Under the pieces are notes generated by a model. That model searched no databases. It was given only the letters and a program-made list of their open reading frames with translations, and was not told where the DNA came from. A DNA stretch of 64,000 nucleotides from the NCBI GenBank assembly GCA_944325865.1, contig CALVBS010000008.1:1-64000 (forward strand), written 5' to 3'. Position numbers and translations under genes: made by a program. The stretch's first letter is position 1; each line of letters starts with the position of its first letter. Origin of the DNA: Candidatus Gastranaerophilales bacterium (GTDB taxonomy: Bacteria; Cyanobacteriota; Vampirovibrionia; Gastranaerophilales; Gastranaerophilaceae). Positions 7,660-17,330 of this stretch are shown here, piece by piece.

Positions 7660-8748
7660 ATGGTTAAGAGTGCATATATTCATATCCCTTTTTGTAAGTC
7701 AAAATGCAATTACTGCTCATTTGTTTCTTATCCGGATTTGGACTTGAAAGAAAGATATTTGAGTGCTTTAAAAAAAGAGATTGATTTCTATTACGAAAAA
7801 GAAAATTTGAGAACATTATATCTCGGCGGCGGTACTCCTTCTATATTGTCTGTTGAAGATATTGACAGTATCGTAAATCTTTTTTCTTTTGATACTGCAC
7901 CGGAAATTACGGTGGAATTAAATCCGGAAAATCTTGATGAAGCTTACTTTAAAGGATTAAAAGGTGCGGGGGTTAATCGTATAAGCATAGGCTGTCAGAC
8001 TTTTAACGATGAAATTTTGAAATACATTGCACGGCGGCATGATTCTTCTCAGGTTAAAAATGCGGTTAAAGCAGCTCAAAATTGCGGATTTGATAATATT
8101 AGCCTTGATTTTATATACGGACTTCCATCGCAAAGTCCGGATGATTTTGTGTCAGACTTAAATATTGCAGTTTCACTCGGTGTTCAGCATATTTCATTGT
8201 ACGGGCTTAAAATTGAAAAAGGTTGTTATTTTTATACGCATAAACCGGAAAATTTACCTGATGAGGATATGCAGGCTGATATGTATTTGAAAGCTATAGA
8301 AATTCTTGAACCTTTCGGGTTTAAGCATTATGAAATAAGTAATTTCGCGAAGAATGACTTTTCTTCCCGTCATAACTTGAATTACTGGGATAATAATTAT
8401 TATTACGGATTCGGAATGGCTGCACACGGGTATGTTAACGATAAAAGGTATGCAAATTCTAAAAATTTTGAAAATTATTTTGAAAATCCGTTCAGGCATG
8501 CCGAAGAACATGTTGTATCTTTGCAAGAAAAACTTGAAGAGGAAATCTTCCTTGGTTTCCGCAAAATGGATGGATTGGATATTAATAATATAAATCATAA
8601 GTTCGGCATTAATTTTGAAAATAAGTATTCTGATATTTTAGCGAAATATACCGAATATGGTTATCTTTTGAAAACGTTATCAGGCTATAAACTATCAAAT
8701 GAAGGTATCCTTATCAGTAATACAATTCTTTCTGAATTTTTAAATTAA
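7660..8748 (+). CDS. hemW: HemW-like radical SAM protein (coproporphyrinogen III oxidase family)
   Basis: The 362-residue protein has the radical-SAM cysteine motif in HIPFCKSKCNYCSF (CxxxCxxC) and the GGGTPS stretch that binds S-adenosylmethionine. Its N-terminus lacks the extension of true HemN, so it fits HemW, a haem-binding protein that inserts haem into acceptor proteins rather than an oxidase. No haem pathway genes are nearby. A hairpin terminator follows. Confidence 0.9.
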   Translation: MVKSAYIHIPFCKSKCNYCSFVSYPDLDLKERYLSALKKEIDFYYEKENLRTLYLGGGTPSILSVEDIDSIVNLFSFDTAPEITVELNPENLDEAYFKGLKGAGVNRISIGCQTFNDEILKYIARRHDSSQVKNAVKAAQNCGFDNISLDFIYGLPSQSPDDFVSDLNIAVSLGVQHISLYGLKIEKGCYFYTHKPENLPDEDMQADMYLKAIEILEPFGFKHYEISNFAKNDFSSRHNLNYWDNNYYYGFGMAAHGYVNDKRYANSKNFENYFENPFRHAEEHVVSLQEKLEEEIFLGFRKMDGLDINNINHKFGINFENKYSDILAKYTEYGYLLKTLSGYKLSNEGILISNTILSEFLN

Positions 8749-8779
8749 AAAGCCTCATGTTTTATTACATAAGGCTTTT
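8747..8779 (+). terminator. intrinsic terminator after hemW
   Basis: AAAAGCCT-C-ATGT pairs with ACAT-A-AGGCTTTT around TTTATT. The stem overlaps the hemW stop codon. Confidence 0.85.
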
Positions 8780-8809
8780 ATATTTATATAGAAAAGAGTC
8801 ATGTTATTT

Positions 8810-9289
8810 TTAAGCAAAAATTGCTTTTGCAGTGTCTTCAGCGGCTTGTTCTCCGGCTTTAGCTGTATCTGCAGCTGCGTCAGTTGCGGCATCTGCAACG
8901 TCTTTAGCTCCTTTACCTTTGAATAAATTTAAAACAGGTGTAACCATTTTTTCGTCAATCCAGTTACCGATTTCGGCAAGTTTACTTGTGAATTTTCCAA
9001 CCCCTTTAGCTTCGGGATCAATTTTTAAAACATTTCCTTTTTTCAAGCCGAACAAAGCAAGTCCTGCTACAACAATAGCCCCGATAATTCCACCGATAAT
9101 TTTGCCTGCTTTTCCTTTTTTAGCAGGTGCATCCGCAGCAGGCTGAATTCCTGCATTCTCTGTATTGGGTTTTGTTGTAAATTTACCTTCACTTTGAATT
9201 AATTTTTGAAAATCTTCAGCGGAGTTTCCGGCCTGTACAGCTGCCTGCTGTTGGCCTCTGAAACTTACACCTGATACTGCACTTAACAT
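8810..9289 (-). CDS. small membrane protein with N-terminal VSFRG motif
   Basis: The 159-residue product starts MLSAVSGVSFRGQQ, has an Ala/Lys-rich linker, one glycine-rich transmembrane segment (GKIIGGIIGAIVVAGLALFG, about residues 63-82), a short soluble stretch and an Ala/Asp-rich tail. I recognise no family. The F-R-G close to the N-terminus matches FKG near the N-termini of the 782- and 2062-residue proteins in this window. AAAAGGAGG precedes the ATG. It is divergent from the large gene at 9457. Confidence 0.65.
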   Translation of the reverse strand: MLSAVSGVSFRGQQQAAVQAGNSAEDFQKLIQSEGKFTTKPNTENAGIQPAADAPAKKGKAGKIIGGIIGAIVVAGLALFGLKKGNVLKIDPEAKGVGKFTSKLAEIGNWIDEKMVTPVLNLFKGKGAKDVADAATDAAADTAKAGEQAAEDTAKAIFA

Positions 9290-9456
9290 GAGATGACCTC
9301 CTTTTACTTCACACTAAAACTTATACCTATATAAAACGACTGACAATTTAATTTTGTCACCAACCCGTTATTTTTACAATAATCTTTACAAAAATTTACA
9401 AAAATTTTGGAATATTTTAAAAACATGTGTAATCTATATTGTCAGGAGGAGATAAA

Positions 9457-12400
9457 ATGAGCATGGAACAAGAAACTTTAATTTATGTAGAAGAGAATGA
9501 TAAAGCAGAAGCAAGGATACTTTCACAGAGCTTTGCCAAAAAGGAAACAAAAAGCAGGGCATATATAAATGCTCTCGGGGCTGAACTCGGTATGAAATAT
9601 CTGGCTTTAGAAAATATAAATAATTCAAGAATTTATAATATGCATTCAGTCCATAAAATTCTTGAGGAATTTGATATATCCGATATTATGCTTAATAATA
9701 TTCATATTGATGTTCGTGTAGTTTTTGATGAAAACTATATATTTGTTCCGAAATCTCATTTTGAATACGATATTCTTCCTGATGTTTATTTTGTGCTTTT
9801 ACTCGCGGAAGATCATTCTCATGCTTCTTTTTTAGGTTTCTTTGAACCAAAATTAATTAATAAAAATAATCAGAATAAAGATTATTACTTTATTGAAAAA
9901 GAAAAATTGACGCCTCCTTCAAATTTAAAAACTTATATTGAAAATTTTAAGGGCAATACCACTAACTCTTTATCAGATACCGAAAATGAAAAAGCTGAAA
10001 TTTTGATGGTGTCTATGGCAGATCAGAATATATCTTCGGCTGAAATAAAAGAATTATTAAAATTATTACAAAAAAGTGCAGATTTAAGAGATAAATTTAT
10101 TGAATTTGAAAATTTCGAATTGCTTGCATATAAAGCAGAGCATTCTCCGTATGTGAAAATTCCTGAAACATCAGAAAATGATGAAGTTATTGACACAACT
10201 ATTGATGAATTGAAAGGAAGTATTGAAGACGAAGAGTTAATGACAGGTGAAGTCAATGAACTTAACGGAGAGCAGGCTGTTGAAGATTTGGAACTTGGAG
10301 AAGTTGATGCAGAAGGGCTTGACGAAAATTCCGATGTCTCAAATCTTGAATCTGCAGTAGATGCATTAAATGCTGTAGAAAGTTCTGCTGAAATCGCAGA
10401 ATCTGTTGCCGCAGCAGAAGATTCTATTGCTCTTGCGGCAGGTGCCGCTGCTGCAGGTGCTCTTGCCGAGACAGCCGAAATAGTTGCGGATACAGCTGTT
10501 GAAACAGTGCAGAGTGCTGTTGCTGAAAATAAAAATAATGAGGATGTGGCTCAAAATGTTGAAACTGAATCTCAAGACGAGTTGCTGAATGCAAGTATTG
10601 ATGATTTGCCGTCATTAGATATGGCGTCTTCAGGGGAGGAGTTGGCTATGGACAATCTGCCTGAGCTGGATTCTATGCCGGACTCTTTTGATAATATTGA
10701 AGATGCCGGTAATTCGACTGCTGGCGATGGTATGATGACAGGTAACGTATCAGATTTTTCGGATGAAGAGACCGGCATGGCTGATTTGGATCAACTTACT
10801 GCAAAAGCTAGTGCAGGCAATTTCTCAGAAGCATCTTTGGATGACTTAATGGCGGATGATACCGGTTCTGATTCGGAAGAGTTGAGCAGTATTGAAAGTC
10901 TTCAGGAAGAAACAGCACGTCAGAAAGGGTTATTACCTTCTATTGATGATGAATCAATTCTTGAAAGCAGTTTGGATTTTTCTAAAGTTGAAGCTGTTCC
11001 TCAGGTTAATGAAGCAGACTTGAAAACAGGTTTTGAAACAGTAGATATATCAGGTTTTGATGCTATTGCACCTGAAGTCCGTCTGGAAGAAGTCTCTTTG
11101 AGCGAAGATGAAGTTCTTGATATTTCAGATGTTGAAACAAAACCTAATAATCTCGGTGATAATATTAGTGAGACCATTGAGTTTAATAATATTAGACCTG
11201 TGAATAATTCTTGCGAAAATCAAACACACAAACAAAAAACAGCACCAACCGCAAGTCTTGATGCATTCGGAACACTTGAACCGCTGGATGGAGCTAATGA
11301 TAGTTTGTTTATTGATGATTTGGATAATATGGATTTATCAATGGATACTAAACCTGCTCCTGCTGCGAATAATGCATCGGCACAGAAAAAGCCGGCAACT
11401 CCTATGGATGTTGATTTAAGCGGTTTCCAGTCGCTTGATATGGAGTCTTTCTCATATGTTCCGCTTGCAGAGGCTCAGAAAGATACTAGCATTCCGATAG
11501 AAAAAGAAGAGGAAGATCTGGCAAAAGCTTTATTAGGTGATTTAGATATGAGCAGTTTGGATTCAATTCCTGATTTTGAAGCTGCTCCAAAGACTATGCA
11601 GACGCAACCTGAAAAAGATACTGCTGTTGTTGATAATACTACACCGCATACTCCTAAAGGAAGTCTGGCTGAACAGCCGCCAGGGGAACCGGAAATGTTA
11701 TCGTTTGATTTTGATACGGCACCAGCAACTCCAAAGCAGGAAACTCCTGTTGCAGAAGCTCCTGCAACTGATGTTTCAATTCAAAATGAGGTTCAGGCTC
11801 AAGCTGAAAGCAATGACGAATCTTCTGTTTCTTTAGATGGATTAGAATCTTTGGATTCTCTTGATTCTGTTGACTCTTTGAGTGTGGATGATATTATCGA
11901 TTCTCCTGAAGAGTCAAATGTAGATGTTGATTTAATTTCAAAAGCTGTTGATATGGATGTTGCACAGGATACCCAAATGGCAGAGGGTACAAACAGTTCG
12001 GCAACGGAAACTGCTTCCGAAGCTTCTGCTGATGATATGTCTTTTGAAGATATATCGCTTGATGATTTATCACAACTTACTGATGGTCTGGATTCTAATG
12101 AACCTCTGCAGGATTCTCCGGCAGCTCCTGTATCAGCTCAATCTGCAGCTGCAGCTTCTTCTGCCCTTACGGGAAGTCTGGACGAACTGGATGCATTAAG
12201 TGCGGTATCACCGGCTAATTCCGGATTAAATGACAGCAATAATTCTAATTTAGGAACATTATTTAATGATTCGCTTAATAGCGGTATGTCTGATGACTTT
12301 GTAGATGAAAATTATACTCCTGTTGAGACGAGTGGATTTGTACCATCATTGCCTCACCTTCCGGAAAGACAATCCGCCGGTAAGGGTAAAATTATTGGTG

Positions 12401-13059
12401 CGGTTATCTTTGTGGCATTGCTTGCGGCCGGTACGTTTTTTGGTCTGAGTATGAAAAATAAAAATGAACTTGCCGATGTTGAGGCCATTTCACAACCGGT
12501 TCCGGAGAATAATGAAGCTGCTCAAAATAATACAGGATTACCGCCTGTACCTGGAACTTCTGAGACTACGGCTCAGGAAGATAATACAAATTTGATGGCT
12601 AATGCTCCTGAAGTTATTGACATGCCTCAAAATCAGGCAGAGCCTACAAATGTAAAAAAAGATGCATCAAAAGATGCAAAAGTTACCGGAGCAAAACCGG
12701 TTAATCCTGATGGTGCGGTTATGTCTGTTAAAAAATTGTCATGGGAACTTCCTGACTATCTTTCATACAGTCAGGAGATGAAAAAATATCTTCAAACTGC
12801 AGGAAGAAGTATAAAACTTACGTTGACAAGTGATTTACTTCTTGCCTCGGAATATGCATATTCAAATCAGGTAAAAGTTTCCCTGAAATTGTCAAAAGAC
12901 GGCAGTATAATGGATTCTAAGATAATAACCTCAAGCGGTTCAAAAGAAATTGATGATATTGTGTTACAAACTGTTAAACAAACATTAAATGTAGTAAAAC
13001 CCGCTCAGGGAGAGGTTCCAACACCTGATTTTAATCTGGGACTTATAATTAATTTCTAA
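9457..13059 (+). CDS. very large acidic membrane protein with TonB-like C-terminus
   Basis: The 1200-residue product has an ordered N-terminal domain of about 190 residues and then roughly 780 residues of acidic low-complexity sequence full of SLD, DDL and DSL units. One transmembrane helix follows (about 978-1000, IIGAVIFVALLAAGTFFGLS), then a Pro/Asn-rich linker and a last 100 residues resembling the C-terminal domain of TonB/TolA-type proteins (VKVSLKLSKDGSIMDSKII). The long acidic part would be cytoplasmic and the TonB-like end periplasmic. The ATG at 9457 has AGGAGGAG upstream. It is followed by a sigma-like gene and a STAND-type ATPase gene on the same strand, with 36- and 14-bp gaps, which suggests one signalling unit. 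The function is unknown. Confidence 0.75.
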   Translation: MSMEQETLIYVEENDKAEARILSQSFAKKETKSRAYINALGAELGMKYLALENINNSRIYNMHSVHKILEEFDISDIMLNNIHIDVRVVFDENYIFVPKSHFEYDILPDVYFVLLLAEDHSHASFLGFFEPKLINKNNQNKDYYFIEKEKLTPPSNLKTYIENFKGNTTNSLSDTENEKAEILMVSMADQNISSAEIKELLKLLQKSADLRDKFIEFENFELLAYKAEHSPYVKIPETSENDEVIDTTIDELKGSIEDEELMTGEVNELNGEQAVEDLELGEVDAEGLDENSDVSNLESAVDALNAVESSAEIAESVAAAEDSIALAAGAAAAGALAETAEIVADTAVETVQSAVAENKNNEDVAQNVETESQDELLNASIDDLPSLDMASSGEELAMDNLPELDSMPDSFDNIEDAGNSTAGDGMMTGNVSDFSDEETGMADLDQLTAKASAGNFSEASLDDLMADDTGSDSEELSSIESLQEETARQKGLLPSIDDESILESSLDFSKVEAVPQVNEADLKTGFETVDISGFDAIAPEVRLEEVSLSEDEVLDISDVETKPNNLGDNISETIEFNNIRPVNNSCENQTHKQKTAPTASLDAFGTLEPLDGANDSLFIDDLDNMDLSMDTKPAPAANNASAQKKPATPMDVDLSGFQSLDMESFSYVPLAEAQKDTSIPIEKEEEDLAKALLGDLDMSSLDSIPDFEAAPKTMQTQPEKDTAVVDNTTPHTPKGSLAEQPPGEPEMLSFDFDTAPATPKQETPVAEAPATDVSIQNEVQAQAESNDESSVSLDGLESLDSLDSVDSLSVDDIIDSPEESNVDVDLISKAVDMDVAQDTQMAEGTNSSATETASEASADDMSFEDISLDDLSQLTDGLDSNEPLQDSPAAPVSAQSAAAASSALTGSLDELDALSAVSPANSGLNDSNNSNLGTLFNDSLNSGMSDDFVDENYTPVETSGFVPSLPHLPERQSAGKGKIIGAVIFVALLAAGTFFGLSMKNKNELADVEAISQPVPENNEAAQNNTGLPPVPGTSETTAQEDNTNLMANAPEVIDMPQNQAEPTNVKKDASKDAKVTGAKPVNPDGAVMSVKKLSWELPDYLSYSQEMKKYLQTAGRSIKLTLTSDLLLASEYAYSNQVKVSLKLSKDGSIMDSKIITSSGSKEIDDIVLQTVKQTLNVVKPAQGEVPTPDFNLGLIINF

Positions 13060-13062
13060 CTA

Positions 13063-13071
13063 TGTTATAAT
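13063..13071 (+). promoter_or_regulatory. extended -10 promoter inside the three-gene set
   Basis: TGTTATAAT is a perfect extended -10 (TGn-TATAAT) in the 36-bp gap before the sigma-like gene. The -35 region is weak. The sigma-like and ATPase genes could therefore be transcribed separately from the large upstream gene. Confidence 0.55.
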
Positions 13072-13095
13072 GCTGTAAGATAAGGAAATGAATAC

Positions 13096-13665
13096 GTGGA
13101 ATTGACTCAGGATAAAATAGAGCTGATTGAAAAACTAATCAGGAATGACAGAAAGTTCGTTAATAACGAGGATTTGTATGAAGATTTTTTCAATGAAATG
13201 TGCAAACGTTCCATGCCGATTGTGAATACAATAACTTCGGATGCAACGTTAGAAGCTTATTTGAGAAAAATCGCCACAACAAGTATTATTAATGTTCTGA
13301 AAGATTCCGGCAGATTGAGAAGAACCCGTGAAGGGTATTCGTCCGTTAAAAATATTCCGCTTAACAATGAAGAAAGCGAAACTTCCGTAAATTATTCCAA
13401 TGCAAAAATCCAATATAATATTATTGATTTTGAAAGTAATCCGGAAGATATAGCGGTAAAAAATGAAATCTTGCAAAAAGTTATTGATGCTCTATACTCT
13501 GTAAATAACGCTGAGCCGGATAAACAATATTTGAGAATTTATAAATTAAGATATGATGAAGGTATGACTCAAAAGGAAATTGCTCAGGAGTTGAATCTTT
13601 CTCAGGCGGAAATATCTAAAAGATTGTTTAAATTGATGGAAAAGGTGAAAAAAGCGTTTAACTAA
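13096..13665 (+). CDS. small sigma-70-family-like regulator
   Basis: The 189-residue protein has a clear region-4-type helix-turn-helix at the C-terminus (GMTQKEIAQELNLSQAEISK). The first half holds a region-2-like stretch (YLRKIATTSIINVLKDSGRL), so it may be a divergent ECF sigma factor. It starts with GTG; AAGGAA lies 11 bases upstream, and an ATG at 13088 reads only a few codons in another frame. It sits between the giant acidic membrane protein and the ATPase. A role as the transcriptional output of that module is inference. Confidence 0.7.
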   Translation: MELTQDKIELIEKLIRNDRKFVNNEDLYEDFFNEMCKRSMPIVNTITSDATLEAYLRKIATTSIINVLKDSGRLRRTREGYSSVKNIPLNNEESETSVNYSNAKIQYNIIDFESNPEDIAVKNEILQKVIDALYSVNNAEPDKQYLRIYKLRYDEGMTQKEIAQELNLSQAEISKRLFKLMEKVKKAFN

Positions 13666-13679
13666 TCGGGATTCTAATA

Positions 13680-16646
13680 ATGAAGTGTCCAATTTGTAAA
13701 AAGACAATTCCGGACAATACGCTTAAATGTCCATATTGCAAAACCAGAACCGGTTTAATCTGTAAAAATTGTCATACTGTAAATACTATTTTTGATATCG
13801 TGTGCAGGAAATGCGGTGAAGAAATCCTAAAGCTTTGTCCTGAATGTAGTTGTGTCAATTTTCCAAATGCAAAAAAATGCAGAAATTGCGGATTTACGTT
13901 TAATGAACCGATAAAAGTCAGGGCGGTTACGCCTGAATCTTTGGAACCATTGGAATATCCTGCTAAATTTGTATCTCAAAAGGCTGCAAAAGGTATGCTG
14001 GAGAGAGGGCTTTTGTCCAATAAAAAGATTTTTTCATTAAGCGGAGCAAGAGGGCTGGGAAAGAGTGTCGTTGTTTCTCAAATAATGGCTGAATTAAAGG
14101 ATAGTCAGTTTATATGGTTATACGGCAAATGCACTCCTATTACTCAGCTTACTCCGGGCGGATTAATTCAGGATATTTTATTTAATTTATTTAATCTGCC
14201 TAATTTTTGTATTAACAGTTTAAAATTTAAAAAAGATGCAACCAGATTTTTTCAAAATGAATTTCCTTATCTCTCATATAGTGAAGTTTTGGATTTTTTG
14301 AATTTTTTATATCCTGCAAAATTCGGTGTATTTGAAGATTTGGTGGTTAACAAAAATAAGACTTACTCTTTTTTGAATAAAATTTTCGATAATATTGTTT
14401 ACAACAGCAAATTCGTATTTGTTATTGATAACTTTGATAATGTTGACGGATTTTCTTACGAATTTTTGAATAATTTTATCAAAAAAGATAATATTTGGGA
14501 TAATCTTAAGCTTTTATTAATATATAACGAAGCAAAACCTGCTAAAGGTTTTTTTAATTTTAATGATGCAACTAAAAACATTTATCTTGATGTAAGCCTT
14601 GCTCCTTTTGAACCTGAAGAAATGATAGAATTTGTTCACAGAAAGAAAAGTGAGACAGAGAATTTCCCTAAATTTACAGAGCCTGAAAATCGTGCAATGT
14701 TTGTAAATTGTAAAGGAAATCCTGCATACCTTGAACAGGCTCTTGCTTTGAAATTAGATTGTAGTGAGAATGGGGTTGATTTTGTGCCGCCCAGAAATTA
14801 TTCAGATCTTATAGCGGCACGGCTTGATATATTGAAAGAAGCTCACAAAACAGCTTATGTTACACTTATTGCTTCGGCGGTTCTGGGTGATAAAATTAAT
14901 CTTAATTTAATTAAGCAGATTTTTGAGTTTACGGATAATCAGTTTGAGGAGATTATTGAATATCTTGAAAAATTAAGTTTTGTCGCACCTTTGAATGATA
15001 TTTTTTACCGGTTTAAAGATTTGCTGCTGTGGGAAACTATTATGAAGGCTGCAAAGGCTGATGCAAGATTTGTCGATATTAATACAAAAATTTGCAATTC
15101 TCTCGGTAATTTTACACTAAATTCCAACGCTATTTTTGGTGTTATGGCACAGAATTTGAAACATCCGCAGTTAGCTCTGGATATTTGGACCAGAAATACC
15201 CGTCTTGCGGCATACATAGGTGATGCAAATCTTTATGCAATATCACAGAAACAGTGTCTCGCACTGATTAATGAACTTGATGACAGTGAGACTTTGAAAA
15301 TAAGATATAATATATCGGAAAGACTCGGTAAGCTTCTTTCGGACTACAATCCGTCAGAGGCAATGGATTATTTGCCTGATGCTATTGATAATGCTCAAAA
15401 AGCGGGTGATGTACCGAAAGAAATTGAACTTCTGGGTTATATGGCAAGCTGCTGTCTTAAGACAGGAAATTATTTCGGAAATGTGGAATGTGTTGATGCG
15501 GTTCTTCAAAAGACTAATCCTGAAATGGATTTGGAAATTGCTATGGTTAAGTGTGAAGAATTGCCGGCTCTGCTTGCTATCGGGAATTGCGGTCAGATAG
15601 TTAATATGGTTGATAACGAGATTATGCCTGTTTTTGATAAATATCTCGGAAAAACTTATACAAAGTTTAATATTCCTCTTGATCTGGTTTTTGAAAGCTG
15701 GCTTAAGACTTATCTTATATTAACAAATGCATTGATTATGCAGGGTAATGACCGTTCTTTTGAAATTTTGACAATCTTGTTTGACGTCATTGAAAGAAAT
15801 TCCGTCAGTGACGAAAATTTTGTCGGTAAATGTAAACTCGCACTTGCATTTGCAAATACTATGAAAGGTGACTTCAATTCTTCTGAAAAATTGCTTGAAG
15901 AAATTCTGAAGGAATATAAACTTTCTATGGATAATGAGGCTGTTTTACGATGGAATTTAATTAATATTATCAATAATTTCTTCAGGAAAAACTATGACGG
16001 TTTGCAGGAAGATTTATTCCAGATAGTAACATTTGCAAATAATAACGACGATAATTTTACAAAAAATATTCTGAAATCTTTACTTGGTAAAATATTCAAA
16101 GATAACAGCCAGACAAGACAGGCTCTTGAAATTTATAACGACCAGATTACATATTTTTCAAAAGAAAAAATGGCACTCGGAGCTTTATTGAACTGGTATT
16201 TAATATCTGATGCAACATTAATTACAGACGGACCTTATGCCGCTCAGGAAATTGCTATGCAGGCTCTTGAAGTTGCTGAAAATCCTAAGATTGATAATTA
16301 TTTCTTTGCAGTTCTTTTGAAAATGGTGATTGCAAAAGCTGCTATCACATTATCTGACCTGGATACAGCTAAAATGTATATAGAAACGGCTATTGAAACA
16401 GCAAAAACTTATAATATGAACGATTTACTTTCACGTCTGTATTTGATGTACGGCAAATATTTTCAGGAAGCCGGACTTGTTGAATCTGATATGCAAGGTG
16501 AGTATCTGAACGGAGCTGTCAGAATGTATTCAAAAGCAACCGAACTTGTTAAATTGACAAGAAATAACACGGTTCATATTGAAATTGAAAAAGCAAAAAA
16601 TGTTTTGAAATCTTTCTGTCAGCTTAATGGTATTAAGTTAGGTTAG
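13680..16646 (+). CDS. triple zinc-ribbon / STAND-type ATPase / TPR protein
   Basis: The 988-residue protein begins with six CxxC pairs (C3/C6, C17/C20, C28/C31, C42/C45, C53/C56, C67/C70), i.e. three zinc ribbons. A P-loop ATPase follows, with GARGLGKS at 122-129 and a Walker B FVFVIDN at about 245-251. The remaining 500 or so residues are helical repeats of TPR type. This is the layout of STAND signal-transduction ATPases (the MalT/AAA_16 group), but no DNA-binding or cyclase domain is visible. It starts 14 bases after the sigma-like gene, so the two are probably co-expressed. Confidence 0.75.
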   Translation: MKCPICKKTIPDNTLKCPYCKTRTGLICKNCHTVNTIFDIVCRKCGEEILKLCPECSCVNFPNAKKCRNCGFTFNEPIKVRAVTPESLEPLEYPAKFVSQKAAKGMLERGLLSNKKIFSLSGARGLGKSVVVSQIMAELKDSQFIWLYGKCTPITQLTPGGLIQDILFNLFNLPNFCINSLKFKKDATRFFQNEFPYLSYSEVLDFLNFLYPAKFGVFEDLVVNKNKTYSFLNKIFDNIVYNSKFVFVIDNFDNVDGFSYEFLNNFIKKDNIWDNLKLLLIYNEAKPAKGFFNFNDATKNIYLDVSLAPFEPEEMIEFVHRKKSETENFPKFTEPENRAMFVNCKGNPAYLEQALALKLDCSENGVDFVPPRNYSDLIAARLDILKEAHKTAYVTLIASAVLGDKINLNLIKQIFEFTDNQFEEIIEYLEKLSFVAPLNDIFYRFKDLLLWETIMKAAKADARFVDINTKICNSLGNFTLNSNAIFGVMAQNLKHPQLALDIWTRNTRLAAYIGDANLYAISQKQCLALINELDDSETLKIRYNISERLGKLLSDYNPSEAMDYLPDAIDNAQKAGDVPKEIELLGYMASCCLKTGNYFGNVECVDAVLQKTNPEMDLEIAMVKCEELPALLAIGNCGQIVNMVDNEIMPVFDKYLGKTYTKFNIPLDLVFESWLKTYLILTNALIMQGNDRSFEILTILFDVIERNSVSDENFVGKCKLALAFANTMKGDFNSSEKLLEEILKEYKLSMDNEAVLRWNLINIINNFFRKNYDGLQEDLFQIVTFANNNDDNFTKNILKSLLGKIFKDNSQTRQALEIYNDQITYFSKEKMALGALLNWYLISDATLITDGPYAAQEIAMQALEVAENPKIDNYFFAVLLKMVIAKAAITLSDLDTAKMYIETAIETAKTYNMNDLLSRLYLMYGKYFQEAGLVESDMQGEYLNGAVRMYSKATELVKLTRNNTVHIEIEKAKNVLKSFCQLNGIKLG

Positions 16647-16679
16647 TTTCTTATTTGCAGAGTAAAAGATTAAAATTTT

Positions 16680-17330
16680 TTATGTATTGAAAATTCTGTC
16701 TCCTGCATCACCCATTCCAGGAACAATATATCCTTTTTCATTCAAATGATCGTCAACCGCTGCGGTTGTTATTTCTATGTCAGGATAATGTTTTTGAATA
16801 TTTTCTATTCCTTCGGGTGCTGCAATTATACAAATAATTTTTATATTATCAATAGGGATTCCTTTGTCAGCATAGAGTTTAATAGCTTCAAGAAGTGTGT
16901 TGCCGGTTGCAAGCATAGGATCGGTAAGATAAATATAAAATTTTTCAGGATTAGGGGCTTCCATCGGGACTTTATTATAGTACCATATAGGTTTTAATGT
17001 CTTTTCATCTCTGTACATCCCGATGTGTCTGATACAGGCCTGTGGAAGAATATCGATTGCTTCATCCGTAAAAATTAATCCGGCTCTCAATATCGGAGAT
17101 ATAATAATTTTTATGTCAGGATCAATAACTTTAGCTGTAAATGTTGTCAGCGGAGTTGTAACTGCCTGATTTACCAGAGGAAGATTTCTGGACGCTTCGT
17201 ATAGAAGACATCTTGTAATTTTTCTCGTAGCAATTCTAACCCCCTGACTGCTTGTGTTTTTGTCCCTCATTATCCGTAAGTTCTCCAGAACTACCGGATT
17301 GCTGATGATATTCACTTTTTCTGTCTTCAT
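16680..17330 (-). CDS. upp: uracil phosphoribosyltransferase
   Basis: The 216-residue protein has the Upp N-terminus (NPVVLENLRIMRDKNTSS), SPILRAGLIF and the PRPP-binding LTDPMLATGNTL, and ends near GMGDAGDRIF. It makes UMP from uracil and PRPP (pyrimidine salvage). GAGAGGATAAAATATG supports the start. Its first 95 bases overlap, in another frame, the end of the MlaD-like gene. The N-terminus is family-conserved, so a downstream start is unlikely. Confidence 0.95.
   Translation of the reverse strand: MKTEKVNIISNPVVLENLRIMRDKNTSSQGVRIATRKITRCLLYEASRNLPLVNQAVTTPLTTFTAKVIDPDIKIIISPILRAGLIFTDEAIDILPQACIRHIGMYRDEKTLKPIWYYNKVPMEAPNPEKFYIYLTDPMLATGNTLLEAIKLYADKGIPIDNIKIICIIAAPEGIENIQKHYPDIEITTAAVDDHLNEKGYIVPGMGDAGDRIFNT

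Noticed and set aside
10366-12199. Frames overlapping the acidic repeat region of the 1200-residue gene
   Set aside because: They arise from the repetitive codons of the real frame and have Leu/Arg- or Ser-rich composition without starts.
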